A DNA stretch of 64,000 nucleotides. Origin: an uncultured Lachnospiraceae bacterium (GTDB lineage Bacteria; Bacillota; Clostridia; Lachnospirales; Lachnospiraceae). Location: the NCBI GenBank assembly GCA_937920345.1, contig CALGVA010000016.1, forward strand, positions 62,001 through 126,000, read 5' to 3'. Shown here piece by piece: positions 17,057 to 26,447 of the stretch (within the stretch, counting starts at the first letter, position 1; every line of letters begins with the position of its first letter). The position numbers and the translations under genes were made by a program. The notes beneath the pieces were generated by a model that worked only from the letters and a program-made list of their open reading frames with translations, was not told the DNA's origin and did no database searches.

Positions 17057-18367
17057 CTACCGCCCGATGCTGTAGTACTCTACGCCTGCATCCTTCATTG
17101 TTTCCAGGCTATACAGGTTACGTCCGTCGTATACGAGCGGAATCTGCATCCGCTCTTTGAATATCTCCGGTGAAACTGCTCTGATCTCATCCCACTCCGT
17201 AAAAATAAAACAGATATTGGCATCCTGCAGCGCTTCCTCCGGCGTGGACACATATTGGATCGTCCCATTTGCGCTCTTCCCTTCCGGGTATCTTGCTTTA
17301 AAATGCTCTGCGGCAACCGGATCGTATGCATAGATATTTGCGCCGCCCTCCAGCAGAAGCTGTACGTTATCCAGTGAAGGGGCCTCCCGCAGATCATCGG
17401 TTCCCGCCTTAAAAGCGAGTCCCAGAACCGCCACCTTCAGATTCTGAAACGTGATCATCCTGTTGCTTGCCTTATGAAACAGCTTCGTCTTCTGCTCCGC
17501 GTTTACGTCCACTGCCGCCTCCACGGTACGCAGTTTATAGCCGTGCTGTCTGGCAAGATATTTGAGTGCTTTCGTGTCTTTCGGGAAACAGCTTCCGCCG
17601 TATCCCACGCCCGCATTCAGGAACCGTGAACCGATTCTGCTGTCATAACTCATGCCTCTTGCGACGGCGTCGATATCCGCACCTACCAGCTCGCACAGGT
17701 TGGCAATATCGTTCATATACGAAATCTTGAGCGCCAGGAAATCATTGCAGGCGTACTTGATCATCTCTGCAGAACGCCTGTCCACGGATACGATCGGCAG
17801 TCCGAAAGGCTCATAGATCCGTTTGAGAATTGCTTCTGCTTCCTTACTCTCTGTCCCGATAATAATTCTCGCCGCATGCAGCGTGTCGTGCACCGCCGAG
17901 CCCTGTGCCAGAAATTCCGGATTGGATGCCACCTCGATCTTCACGTCTCTGGTCAGGAAGTCTCTGATAAACTGCTCCACTTTATCATTGGTTCCCACCG
18001 GAACGGTAGATTTCACGACAACAAGACAGTCCCGCTCCACCGATTCCGCGATCTGTCGGGACACCGTCGCGATATAGCTTAAGTTGGCGGAGCCGTCCGG
18101 CTGCTCCGGCGTTCCCACACCGATAAAGATCGCATCCACATCCTTGTAGGCATTTCGGTAATCGGTCGTATAGTGCAGTCTGCCCGTCGCATTGTTCTTC
18201 CGCATCAACTCTTCCAGCCCTTCTTCATAGATGGGCGATGTGCCGGAAGCCATCAGTTCCACTTTCTTCCCGTCCACGTCCACGCAAGTGACGTCATGTC
18301 CCACCTCCGCAAAACATACGCCCGCGACGAGTCCTACATATCCTGTTCCCGCAACTGCTATTTTCAT
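17057..18367 (-). CDS. ugd: UDP-glucose 6-dehydrogenase
   Basis: 436 residues. The Rossmann motif VAGTGYVG is at the N-terminus, SNPEFLAQGSA near 148-158, and the active-site Cys260 lies in GVGYGGSCFPKD. It oxidises UDP-glucose twice to UDP-glucuronate. The start at 18367 (MKIAVAG) is set by GGAGG 5 nt upstream; the open frame further upstream covers a structured leader and is not coding. UDP-GlcA made here can feed the adjacent 4-epimerase and the UDP-xylose synthase at 37 kb. Certain as to family. Confidence 0.97.
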   Translation of the reverse strand: MKIAVAGTGYVGLVAGVCFAEVGHDVTCVDVDGKKVELMASGTSPIYEEGLEELMRKNNATGRLHYTTDYRNAYKDVDAIFIGVGTPEQPDGSANLSYIATVSRQIAESVERDCLVVVKSTVPVGTNDKVEQFIRDFLTRDVKIEVASNPEFLAQGSAVHDTLHAARIIIGTESKEAEAILKRIYEPFGLPIVSVDRRSAEMIKYACNDFLALKISYMNDIANLCELVGADIDAVARGMSYDSRIGSRFLNAGVGYGGSCFPKDTKALKYLARQHGYKLRTVEAAVDVNAEQKTKLFHKASNRMITFQNLKVAVLGLAFKAGTDDLREAPSLDNVQLLLEGGANIYAYDPVAAEHFKARYPEGKSANGTIQYVSTPEEALQDANICFIFTEWDEIRAVSPEIFKERMQIPLVYDGRNLYSLETMKDAGVEYYSIGR

Positions 18368-18466
18368 GATTTCCTCCATTTCTGCGCTGCTTTCTGTGCA
18401 TGAATGAGTTTGTGGCAAGCAACGCGCAGACACAAATCTCGCGATTGAAAATTTTAATTTTCAATC
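18368..18466 (-). promoter_or_regulatory. Structured leader RNA of ugd (candidate pseudoknot)
   Basis: Read 5'->3' on the minus strand: a 10-bp hairpin GATTGAAAAT/ATTTTCAATC (18466-18443), then stem P1 of GAG (18440-18438), a bulged A, TTTGTG (18436-18431) pairing with CACAAA (18414-18409) and CTC (18408-18406). The 16-nt loop contains GCGTTGCTT (18425-18417), which can pair with AAGCAGCGC (18392-18384), 9 bp with one G-U. GGAGG (18377-18373) and the ATG follow at once. The cysD leader folds the same way with covarying pairs. Confidence 0.65.
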
Positions 18467-18486
18467 ATTTCTCCTGTTCTTTTCTG

Positions 18487-19425
18487 TTATCGTTTCTCCC
18501 CGCAGAGCATATTCTTAAGTTTTCGTACTCCTCTCTCGAGGAGTGTCGGACCGTGATACCGCATCGCCTTCTTCTGATCAAACAGCTCTTTCAGATCCGG
18601 CTGGCTGTTGACATAGTCCCACCATAATACGCCGAGATTCGTGTCATAACGCTTCCATGGCTTATCGCCTGCAAAGTGCAGAATCACGGGATGCGCCATT
18701 GCATCGTCACATTCCTGTCCTGTAAAAACGCCCTCACTGACAAGTCTGTCATAATCCTGTTTTTCCAGATAGGCAATCCGGTTATAGCGCGGCGGCAGAT
18801 ACCTGACCGCACCCTGACAGGTAATATTCAGAATATCCTGGTCCTGATAATATAGCTTCTCTTTTGCCCACTCATCCCACTGTACTTCCAGATTGCGGTG
18901 GCGTATCTCCTGCAGATTAAGCACAAGCACACCCGAGTTGATATATCCGCCCTTTATTCCTTCCAGAGACTGCCAGTAAGGTCTGCTGCGATTCCATTCC
19001 CACTTGTCGGAGAGGTTTACCGGTCCTTTTACCGCCGCCACGACATCGTCTGTCATATCCGTCTGCCAGACCTGCAGCAGATCACCGCAAAACAATACAT
19101 CAATATCCACATATATTATCTTATCCACATCCGGCAATATTCTGTGAAGCATCAGCCTCAGATAAGCCCCCGACGTGATTCCCCTGACTTCATAGGCGTC
19201 CCCGTACAGATTTTTTGCCACTTTTACATTTAAAAGCGATTTGCAATCCCGCGCCTCCACGATCCGCGCAAGCTGCGTCTCGATATATGCCGCTTTCTCA
19301 GTACATACACAGTAAATACTGTAATGTACCTGTTCTGTCACGCCGTAATCCAGAAGAGAAGCAATCGCCACTTTTACCTGTTCGACTAAATTTTCATCAA
19401 AGCAAAAAGCGATCTTAATCAACAT
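18487..19425 (-). CDS. GT8-family glycosyltransferase
   Basis: 312 residues. IKIAFCFDENL opens the domain, YVDIDVLFCGDL holds the GT8 DxD metal site (D-I-D) near 105, and HFAGDKPWK near the C-terminus is the family HxxGxxKPW motif. GT8 members use UDP-glucose or UDP-galactose with retention. The start at 19425 follows AGAGGGGG; an upstream in-frame start at 19449 has no ribosome site. It is the first gene of the operon that continues through ugd. The substrate is not resolved. Confidence 0.85.
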   Translation of the reverse strand: MLIKIAFCFDENLVEQVKVAIASLLDYGVTEQVHYSIYCVCTEKAAYIETQLARIVEARDCKSLLNVKVAKNLYGDAYEVRGITSGAYLRLMLHRILPDVDKIIYVDIDVLFCGDLLQVWQTDMTDDVVAAVKGPVNLSDKWEWNRSRPYWQSLEGIKGGYINSGVLVLNLQEIRHRNLEVQWDEWAKEKLYYQDQDILNITCQGAVRYLPPRYNRIAYLEKQDYDRLVSEGVFTGQECDDAMAHPVILHFAGDKPWKRYDTNLGVLWWDYVNSQPDLKELFDQKKAMRYHGPTLLERGVRKLKNMLCGEKR

Positions 19426-19522
19426 GTATCCCCCTCTACCTAACACCAACTATTTATTATAGCAAATTTTGGCTGCAATTGCGATAAAAATCTGCCTTAT
19501 CCGCAAAACTTACCGCTCTGTA

Positions 19523-19551
19523 TTGCCATTCTCCGGCAGACGCGATAAAAT
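19523..19551 (+). promoter_or_regulatory. Promoter for the 19.6 kb GT2 gene
   Basis: TTGCCA (19523-19528), a 17-nt spacer and TAAAAT (19546-19551), about 67 nt before the ATG. Confidence 0.55.
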
Positions 19552-19618
19552 ATATAAAATCAGGTAAAACCAGTTGCGGATCCGTATCGCAAACACAGAA
19601 AACATGAAAGGGAAAAAC

Positions 19619-20641
19619 ATGTCAAGTCATCCTTTCTTAAGCGTCGTCATTCCGGTCTACAATACGAAAGAATATTTAACCTGCTGTCTCGACAGCATTC
19701 TGGCGCAGGACTTTACCGACTATGAACTGATTCTTGTGGACGACGGTTCTACGGACGAATCCGGCGTCATCTGTGACCGCTATGCGGCAGCTCATGAGCA
19801 GATCCGCTGCATCCATCAGCCTAACGGCGGACATACCTGTGCCCGGCAAAGCGGCGTCCGCGCAAGCCGTGGTGAATATATCACTTTTGTGGACAGCGAC
19901 GACTGGATCGATCCTGCGATGTACAGCAGCATGTGCCGGGCCGCCAAGACCACCCATGCAGATATTGTCCACTGTGATTTCACTGCTGTAATGCCGCACA
20001 AAACGAAGATCTGCAGCGCTCCCTTCGCGTCCGGGTTTTATGACAAGACCCGGCTTATGGATACCGTTTATCCTGAAATGATTTATTTCGGAACCTATTT
20101 TGTATTTGGCATTGCCCCTAATTTATGGAACAAGCTGTTTCGCCGTAACATTCTGGAAAAATATTTGTTTCGTCTCCCTCAAAGCATTATCGTAGGAGAA
20201 GACGGTCCGGTCACATATGCGTGTATGCTGGAAGCCTCAAGCGTATATTTCTGCAGCGAAGCTTACTATTATTACCGGAGCAACTCTGCTTCTGTCAGTC
20301 ACAATATGGATCCGAAACGCTTATCCGAAAACCACACAATGTTTGATACTTATGCACAGTTTATTGATCTGTCCGCATACCCTTTTATGCAAAAACAGCT
20401 TCACTATTTCTTTGTGTATCAGAGTCTATTGACTTTTGCCCCTGTATTTCAATCCATACGGCAGGAATCCGCCCGCTTTAAGCAGCTCTTTCGGGAGGAA
20501 TGTGATAATCCGCATATCAGGGCAGCTTTCCAGGCCGTTCCCCTCGGGGACATCACCGGACTCCACAATAAATTGTATGCGTTCTGTATACGGCACAAAC
20601 TATACCGGCTGTTTAAAATCTTATTGCCAAAACAGTCTTAA
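19619..20641 (+). CDS. GT2 glycosyltransferase (EpsH/CpsJ-like)
   Basis: 340 residues. FLSVVIPVYNTKEYL, VDDGSTDES and FVDSDDWID are the ordered motifs of GT2 enzymes that build capsular or exopolysaccharide repeat units. No membrane span is evident, so it should act at the cytoplasmic face on a lipid-linked acceptor. GAAAGGG lies 6 nt before the ATG at 19619. It is a single-gene rightward unit whose stop is 26 nt from the convergent membrane-protein gene. Confidence 0.85.
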   Translation: MSSHPFLSVVIPVYNTKEYLTCCLDSILAQDFTDYELILVDDGSTDESGVICDRYAAAHEQIRCIHQPNGGHTCARQSGVRASRGEYITFVDSDDWIDPAMYSSMCRAAKTTHADIVHCDFTAVMPHKTKICSAPFASGFYDKTRLMDTVYPEMIYFGTYFVFGIAPNLWNKLFRRNILEKYLFRLPQSIIVGEDGPVTYACMLEASSVYFCSEAYYYYRSNSASVSHNMDPKRLSENHTMFDTYAQFIDLSAYPFMQKQLHYFFVYQSLLTFAPVFQSIRQESARFKQLFREECDNPHIRAAFQAVPLGDITGLHNKLYAFCIRHKLYRLFKILLPKQS

Positions 20642-20667
20642 TATCTGAATGCCGCCGCTCTATTCCA

Positions 20668-23061
20668 TTACCATGCGCATACCCATGCAATATAATCCTT
20701 ATAATATACCGGTTCTCCGTTTGTATCTACAAACTGTATCCTTTTGGCATGGCTGACCGGATCTGCAAAGTAAAACAAACATTTTTTATATCTGCCGTTA
20801 TCTGTCTGCTCTGTCTGTGCGATCACATTGTTATCCGCATCCAGCAGCTGGACCGTGTAATCTGTGGTTTTCATCCGATCCGGACGCCTGATCATGACGC
20901 CGATGAGATTCTGCGCCTTTGTTTCATCCTGTATTTCATAGAAACTGTGATAACCGGATATCTCCTCTTCCAGATTTACACAGGAAGTCTCCTCAAAATA
21001 AGCATCTGTTCCCACCTGATATAGTGTAGCATTACGGCTGTAGCTCCAGTTGTCACCGCGGGTTGGTATAAAAAAGGCACTGTTTTGCAGCCAGTCCTTA
21101 CAACTCCACCAGCCCGCATTAATATTTCCGGCATATACCCGCCCGTCCGAGGTTTCCGCTTCCGCCCATCCTGTCAGCTGCATAACCGGATTCGTCAGGC
21201 AGAAAACACCCATTAACACCAGGACCGCATACCGGCTGCAAGTTTTCATAATTCCGTGTTTCGGTCTGACGTCGTCCGTACCCGCCGTCTCTGCAAGCCC
21301 GTCTTTTGACTGCAGCATAATACTTCCTGTAAGCAGCAGCATATAGAAGCCTATGTCGGAAAATATCTCGTATTTGTGCCCCATCTGTCCGAATGCAACG
21401 CGGCCGATACTGCCCCAGGACTCCGGAACCGGTTTCACCGTCACAAGATAAAATGCCGATACAATCAGCTGGTACAACACAGCAATATAAAAATTTCTCC
21501 GCGCTTTGCTCACCGTTTTGCCCTGTATAAAGGGAAGCAGAATGTTTCGTATAAAATCCACAGCCAGAAAACCGACCAGTGCAAGCGTCAATACCAGAAT
21601 CACCACGGGTATGCGCTGCACGTATTTTCCAAGCGGGAGCAGTAAATAAGCGCTAAATTCCACAAATACCCGGCTGACCATTCTGAGCAGAAAATCGATC
21701 CAGCCGCCGGAAGCTGCGGCGATCCAGCTGCCTCCGTCCCCCTGTCCGCCAAAAGCATATAGAACCTGCAACAGGGAAGACGCCCCCGCGGCAAATAGAA
21801 ATATTCTGTCCCTTCCGGTCATACTGCGATGCATAAGAACCAGACAGAGAACCGCCAGCGGCAATACGACTGCGTAAGTCCCTTTGGACAGGCAGAGCAG
21901 CGCCCCGAACCCCGTCAGACCGGCATAGACCCACCCGTGGAATTCCTGCAGGTCCGCAATCATCATTAACAGTATAAAATAAATACCCCAATATGCATGA
22001 TTGGTAAAAAACAGCGTCTCCTCGCAAAAACACGTCATCATAACAAGTATGCACCATAGAATCCTGTCAGGCAGCTTCATGATACCGTGAAAAGGATACA
22101 GTGCAAAAAAAGCCCATATCATGCTGCACAGCAGACAGGCCGTAGCCTGCATAAAATAAAGCGCGTATGCAGATGGCAGCCTGAGCACTTTAATATATAA
22201 CAGTGCGATCAGCCGCGGCAGCAATGGAAGATATCCCGCATCGGTAATGAAAAAATTGTTTACAAAGTTCTCTTCCCTCGCATACTTCAGAAAATTTGTC
22301 ACGGCTTCCGCATAAGTCGGCTCCAGATAAATTGAACTGTCCAGCAGATAAATGACAGCCATGAACATGACCGTCATAATGCCGAACACTGTCAGGCACT
22401 GCCCTCTGCTCTCGGCAGTTTTACTGCTTACCACAACCAGCAGTGCAACCATGCACAGCATAACGATTCCATAACACAGCAGTCTGATCCCGTACTCCAT
22501 GCCGGTGATATGATAATGATACGCCTGCGCCAGTGCCAGTCCCTGTGTCACCCCGTTATAGTCCACAACACCAAACCCGTAATAATCCTGTCCCGCCGCA
22601 GCCGCAAGCTCTCCCCGTGCTACGCCTTCCGTGTAAAGCCGCAAAACAGCCTCTCCGCATACAGCCTTTCCAGGATCAATGCCGTCTAACGGCATCCATT
22701 CTCCACTTCTTATATCGCGCAGAGCAATCGTGTCCGTTTGCAGCATCTCCCCCTGTTCAACGGTAACCGTGACATGTCCTTCACTGCTTGTATCACATGT
22801 TGCAAAGTACAGTGCATAGTATCCCTGCCGCCAGTTCATTTCTTCCGTAAAGGTTAATGGCTGCCTGATTTCCATACCATCATATAAAGATAATTCTACT
22901 CCGATTTCCGTCTCGTCACTTCTGACATCAACAGGTTCACCGTTTACAATATACCGTGACAATATAAGCAATACAAGCAGAAGACCTGCCGCAAGAACGC
23001 GGCATCTTTTATCCGGTCTGAACTTCTTATCTTTGCTATTCCTCACAGCTGCAGCATCCAT
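20668..23061 (-). CDS. Large polytopic membrane protein, function unknown
   Basis: 797 residues. One span near 24-42 is followed by an extracellular domain of ~150 residues (about 45-195), then some ten or more spans to about residue 610 and a soluble C-terminal domain of ~160 residues. The overall shape recalls GT-C proteins such as the ArnT/PMT group, but I see no clear acidic pair. GAGGAG lies 4 nt before the ATG, inside the end of the upstream gene, and the two frames overlap by 19 nt, so translation is probably coupled. Confidence 0.5.
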   Translation of the reverse strand: MDAAAVRNSKDKKFRPDKRCRVLAAGLLLVLLILSRYIVNGEPVDVRSDETEIGVELSLYDGMEIRQPLTFTEEMNWRQGYYALYFATCDTSSEGHVTVTVEQGEMLQTDTIALRDIRSGEWMPLDGIDPGKAVCGEAVLRLYTEGVARGELAAAAGQDYYGFGVVDYNGVTQGLALAQAYHYHITGMEYGIRLLCYGIVMLCMVALLVVVSSKTAESRGQCLTVFGIMTVMFMAVIYLLDSSIYLEPTYAEAVTNFLKYAREENFVNNFFITDAGYLPLLPRLIALLYIKVLRLPSAYALYFMQATACLLCSMIWAFFALYPFHGIMKLPDRILWCILVMMTCFCEETLFFTNHAYWGIYFILLMMIADLQEFHGWVYAGLTGFGALLCLSKGTYAVVLPLAVLCLVLMHRSMTGRDRIFLFAAGASSLLQVLYAFGGQGDGGSWIAAASGGWIDFLLRMVSRVFVEFSAYLLLPLGKYVQRIPVVILVLTLALVGFLAVDFIRNILLPFIQGKTVSKARRNFYIAVLYQLIVSAFYLVTVKPVPESWGSIGRVAFGQMGHKYEIFSDIGFYMLLLTGSIMLQSKDGLAETAGTDDVRPKHGIMKTCSRYAVLVLMGVFCLTNPVMQLTGWAEAETSDGRVYAGNINAGWWSCKDWLQNSAFFIPTRGDNWSYSRNATLYQVGTDAYFEETSCVNLEEEISGYHSFYEIQDETKAQNLIGVMIRRPDRMKTTDYTVQLLDADNNVIAQTEQTDNGRYKKCLFYFADPVSHAKRIQFVDTNGEPVYYKDYIAWVCAW

Positions 23062-25382
23062 CTTTGCTCCTCGCTCTCATTCAGCTTTTCCAGTGTTGCT
23101 TCTCCATTCCGGTAAGTCAGTGCCAGATCATCTATCGTAATATAATACCCGCCGTCCTGCGCCGGATGCATCTTCCAGCGATAATACACTTTTTCCCGCG
23201 GCGTATACAAAGTATTCATCCCGTCGTCCAGATATGTGATCAGATCTGCCGTTTCTCCGCTCAGGTCGATTGCCAGAACCTGTTCATTGCTGCGGAAGCG
23301 CATGCACATGCCGCCATTGTTCCTTTGCAGTAAAATCTTATTTTCTATATCTTTTATCTTTGATACCTTTGTCACCGCGTCTGCACGCATGCCTTCCTGT
23401 GCATTCCCCGCGGTCTGCACGCCGGCTTCCGGCCCGGCTGTGACTGACACGAGTGTCATTTCCTTATCCCGTACTGTCAGCGCGGCATCCTGCGCCAGAT
23501 ATGGTGACAAATAATAATATCCCTCCCTGATTCCGGTCTTATCCGTCTGCGCGTCTTCACCCCGATGATAGAACTGCCACGCTGCATCTGCACCGTCGTT
23601 TAACGCAATTGTACGGTCAAACAGATTCGTCCTGCTCAGAAGCGCCGTCGCACAAATCACAGCTGCCAATACACAGGCCGGAAGCCATATCTGCCTTTTG
23701 CAAGCTGCAGACAGCAGTTTCTTTTTCACCGTGTGCATTCCCTGTACTTTGCTCCGCCGCACGGCATCGCCCAGATAAACAACGCATCTGTCTGCGCTCC
23801 TGATCCAGTCCGCAAGTCCCTTGACCGCATAAGGAATCATAACCACAAAATACGGAATCGTATAGGAGGCGCTGGATTCCCAGAAGAAATGAAATATATA
23901 TCCGCCCAGGAAGACGACTGCTCCCATCAATTCGTATAGATTACGACTCTTACGCCTCATAATCAGATACAGAATAAAACCTGCCAGCAGCAATGTCTGC
24001 GCATAGTTTAACAGAACCGAGAGCACCACGCTGCCCTTTCCCTCAATCAGACTGTATGCGTACCCCGGAATACTGCCCGCCGCCCTTCCTTTCGTGCGGT
24101 CCAGACTGATAAAGGTCGGGTCATTCCACTGAAACGCATTCTTGCGCGCAAAAAAAGGAATACCCTCGTCAAGCGGATTTCGTATCATCTTAGCCATGAT
24201 CTTCTTGATATCCGCAATCGAAGCCTCCGTGATCTTCTCCGTATCATACTCATATCTTTCAAATACTTCACCGATATAACCGCTGTATCCGCCCGGTCCC
24301 AAAGGCGTCTCCTGCAGTCCCATCACGATCCAGGACACCATCACTTCCCCGTCTCCGGCCTCATAGCCGGACAGGTGTTCCACATACTGGGTGCATATCT
24401 GGTTGCACCCCGCCACGCCAAGTCCCATCAGCGTCAGGCAGACAAGCGACGCAATCCACTGCCGTCCGGATTCTCTCTTCGTCAGCAGAGCAATATCGAT
24501 TGCATCATAGAGCAGAAAACAACCGATCGCCACCAGATAAATCAGACAGTTCATCTTGATCACGGTCGCCAGCCCCATACACAATGCTGCCGGTATCATA
24601 TAGCGGTAGTGTCTTGTCGTCAGATACTTTGCCGCAAAGTACACCGCCCCCAGCGACAGCGCCATACCCGGCAGTATGCCGTACAGATATGTGACATAGA
24701 AAGATAACGGCACCCACAGTATCAGCACCGCATACACAACAGACGGCAGTTTCTCATCCTCGCGCCAGAAGATCTCCGAGAGCTTCACAAGCAGCCCGTA
24801 AACCGCCGCCAGTGCAATCACGTTGGCAAACTGCAGACCGATATAGTTATCTATTCCAAAGATAAAAGATAACAGATAATAGAACAGGATAATACCTGCC
24901 TGAAAAGGATAGCGGAACAGATAACCGCCCTCCGCATACGCGGAAAAGTCCCCTCTGCGCCACTGCATGGCAATTGCATACACTTTCGCCGGATCGGAAC
25001 CGGGCTGCAGTCTCGTCGCAAAGATCCAGACAGTACCCATAACCAGAACAATAATCGTGCCGACCGCATACAACCGCCCCGCTTTCCCTGAAACAGGAGT
25101 CTCTGTCCGCGCCCGGGCACGCCGCAGGCGGACACGCAGCCAGGGGATTCCCCTGTACAGCAGTATGCCCGTAACCGTGAACGCGGCGAAAACCAGCAGA
25201 TGTCTCCATGGCTGATCCGCAATATTTAATGTTCTCTCCTGCAGTGCTCCGTCTTCCTTCGTGATCACGCCGACGAAACTGGTACTGAACACGCTCTGCA
25301 GGAACATGCCCGCTGTGATCAGCAGCAGTAATACACGTATCACATTATTTACAATCGGATAAAATGCTTTTTGAATTTTCAT
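23043..25382 (-). CDS. GT-C-like membrane protein with a ricin-like C-terminal domain
   Basis: 779 residues. Two spans, a linker, then a polytopic core beginning with TRLQPGSDPAKVY, where an acidic residue in the first core loop fits GT-C enzymes (GT39/PMT-like). After the last span (about residue 590) there is a ~190-residue extracellular tail. Its end (YRWKMHP, EEQRWMLQL) carries QxW-type tryptophans like a ricin B beta-trefoil or part of one. That reading is tentative. It lies between a GT2 gene (51 nt) and the overlapping 797-residue protein, all apparently one operon. Confidence 0.55.
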   Translation of the reverse strand: MKIQKAFYPIVNNVIRVLLLLITAGMFLQSVFSTSFVGVITKEDGALQERTLNIADQPWRHLLVFAAFTVTGILLYRGIPWLRVRLRRARARTETPVSGKAGRLYAVGTIIVLVMGTVWIFATRLQPGSDPAKVYAIAMQWRRGDFSAYAEGGYLFRYPFQAGIILFYYLLSFIFGIDNYIGLQFANVIALAAVYGLLVKLSEIFWREDEKLPSVVYAVLILWVPLSFYVTYLYGILPGMALSLGAVYFAAKYLTTRHYRYMIPAALCMGLATVIKMNCLIYLVAIGCFLLYDAIDIALLTKRESGRQWIASLVCLTLMGLGVAGCNQICTQYVEHLSGYEAGDGEVMVSWIVMGLQETPLGPGGYSGYIGEVFERYEYDTEKITEASIADIKKIMAKMIRNPLDEGIPFFARKNAFQWNDPTFISLDRTKGRAAGSIPGYAYSLIEGKGSVVLSVLLNYAQTLLLAGFILYLIMRRKSRNLYELMGAVVFLGGYIFHFFWESSASYTIPYFVVMIPYAVKGLADWIRSADRCVVYLGDAVRRSKVQGMHTVKKKLLSAACKRQIWLPACVLAAVICATALLSRTNLFDRTIALNDGADAAWQFYHRGEDAQTDKTGIREGYYYLSPYLAQDAALTVRDKEMTLVSVTAGPEAGVQTAGNAQEGMRADAVTKVSKIKDIENKILLQRNNGGMCMRFRSNEQVLAIDLSGETADLITYLDDGMNTLYTPREKVYYRWKMHPAQDGGYYITIDDLALTYRNGEATLEKLNESEEQRWMLQL

Positions 25383-25433
25383 AATCTTAATTATCCCGTC
25401 TCACTACTGCGTCCGGCTGCAGCGTGCAATAAG

Positions 25434-26201
25434 CTAAAACTGCCTGAGCACCCGTATCGTCCTCTTCACGGTAATCAACAACGGATGGCGCACGCCGTTT
25501 GTCTTAAGCGCCAGATACCCCTCCTTAAAGGAAACCAGATAATTGCGCAGTCCCGCATTGCTTGTCCCGCCGTAATACATGGCGATCAGAACCTCCGGCA
25601 CATATGCCAGACGGTTCTTTTCCTCCTTAAGAAAGCGGACCATAAACTCATAATCCGCTGCACACCGGTAACTGATATCATAGGTTCCGTACCGCTCATA
25701 GATCTCTCTTTTCAAAAAAAGAGTGGGGTGTCCCGGCATCCAGCCGTCTGTGAGCCGTCCATTCCCCATATGCCATGTCCTGACGATACGCTCCCCCTCC
25801 ACATAGACCAGATCCGCATGAGCGCCGATACAGTTCCCGCCGCCCTGTTCGATTGCCCGGACCAGCTTCGTGACCGTATCCGGCGTGCACAGCCTGTCAT
25901 TACACACTGCCACAATATCGCCGCTGCACATGGCCCATGCCTTATTCATGGCATCATACAGACCCTTGTCCGGCTCCGAAATCCATCGCACCATCATGGC
26001 AGGACACCCCGCCGTCCGCGTGCTCCCCGGATGTCTCTTTGCAAATTCACGGATCAGATCAACCGTCCCGTCATTGGAGCCGCCGTCCACGATCACCACC
26101 TCAATCGGTGCATAATCCTGTTTCTCGATACCTGCCAGCGTAACTGCCAGATCATTTTTCACATTATAGGTTGTTACCAGTAAGGATACCTTCATCATCA
26201 T
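25434..26201 (-). CDS. GT2 glycosyltransferase (WcaA-like)
   Basis: 255 residues. VSLLVTTYNV, VDGGSNDGT and EPDKGLYDAMNKA are typical of the GT2 subgroup that includes colanic acid WcaA/WcaE. The D-K-G-L-Y-D block is especially characteristic. The frame starts ATG ATG ATG with no ribosome site, and a strong promoter places the transcription start almost on the first ATG, so the mRNA may be leaderless. It is the first gene of a three-gene leftward operon. Confidence 0.85.
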   Translation of the reverse strand: MMMKVSLLVTTYNVKNDLAVTLAGIEKQDYAPIEVVIVDGGSNDGTVDLIREFAKRHPGSTRTAGCPAMMVRWISEPDKGLYDAMNKAWAMCSGDIVAVCNDRLCTPDTVTKLVRAIEQGGGNCIGAHADLVYVEGERIVRTWHMGNGRLTDGWMPGHPTLFLKREIYERYGTYDISYRCAADYEFMVRFLKEEKNRLAYVPEVLIAMYYGGTSNAGLRNYLVSFKEGYLALKTNGVRHPLLITVKRTIRVLRQF

Positions 26202-26207
26202 GATCAG

Positions 26208-26236
26208 ATTTTACCTTATTTCCCCGGAATATGCAA
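26208..26236 (-). promoter_or_regulatory. Promoter for a possibly leaderless GT2 mRNA
   Basis: On the minus strand TTGCAT (26236-26231), a 17-nt spacer, TAAAAT (26213-26208). The ATG begins only 7 nt after the -10 box, so the start site should fall at or within a base or two of it. Confidence 0.6.
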
Positions 26237-26447
26237 TCAACCCTTTCATTCCTGTATCAGTTCTGCCTGCAGCTTCCCTGTCAATCATTTTAAAACTGTG
26301 TATATTTTCCGCAAAAACCAACAACAATTTATTGTGCACAAATTATTTGTATTATTTTTTGAGTACTTTTCCAAATACATTTTATCGTTGTGTCATAATG
26401 CTCAAAAGTAAATTCGCTTTACGAACCCGAATGTGAGGTATACCATT

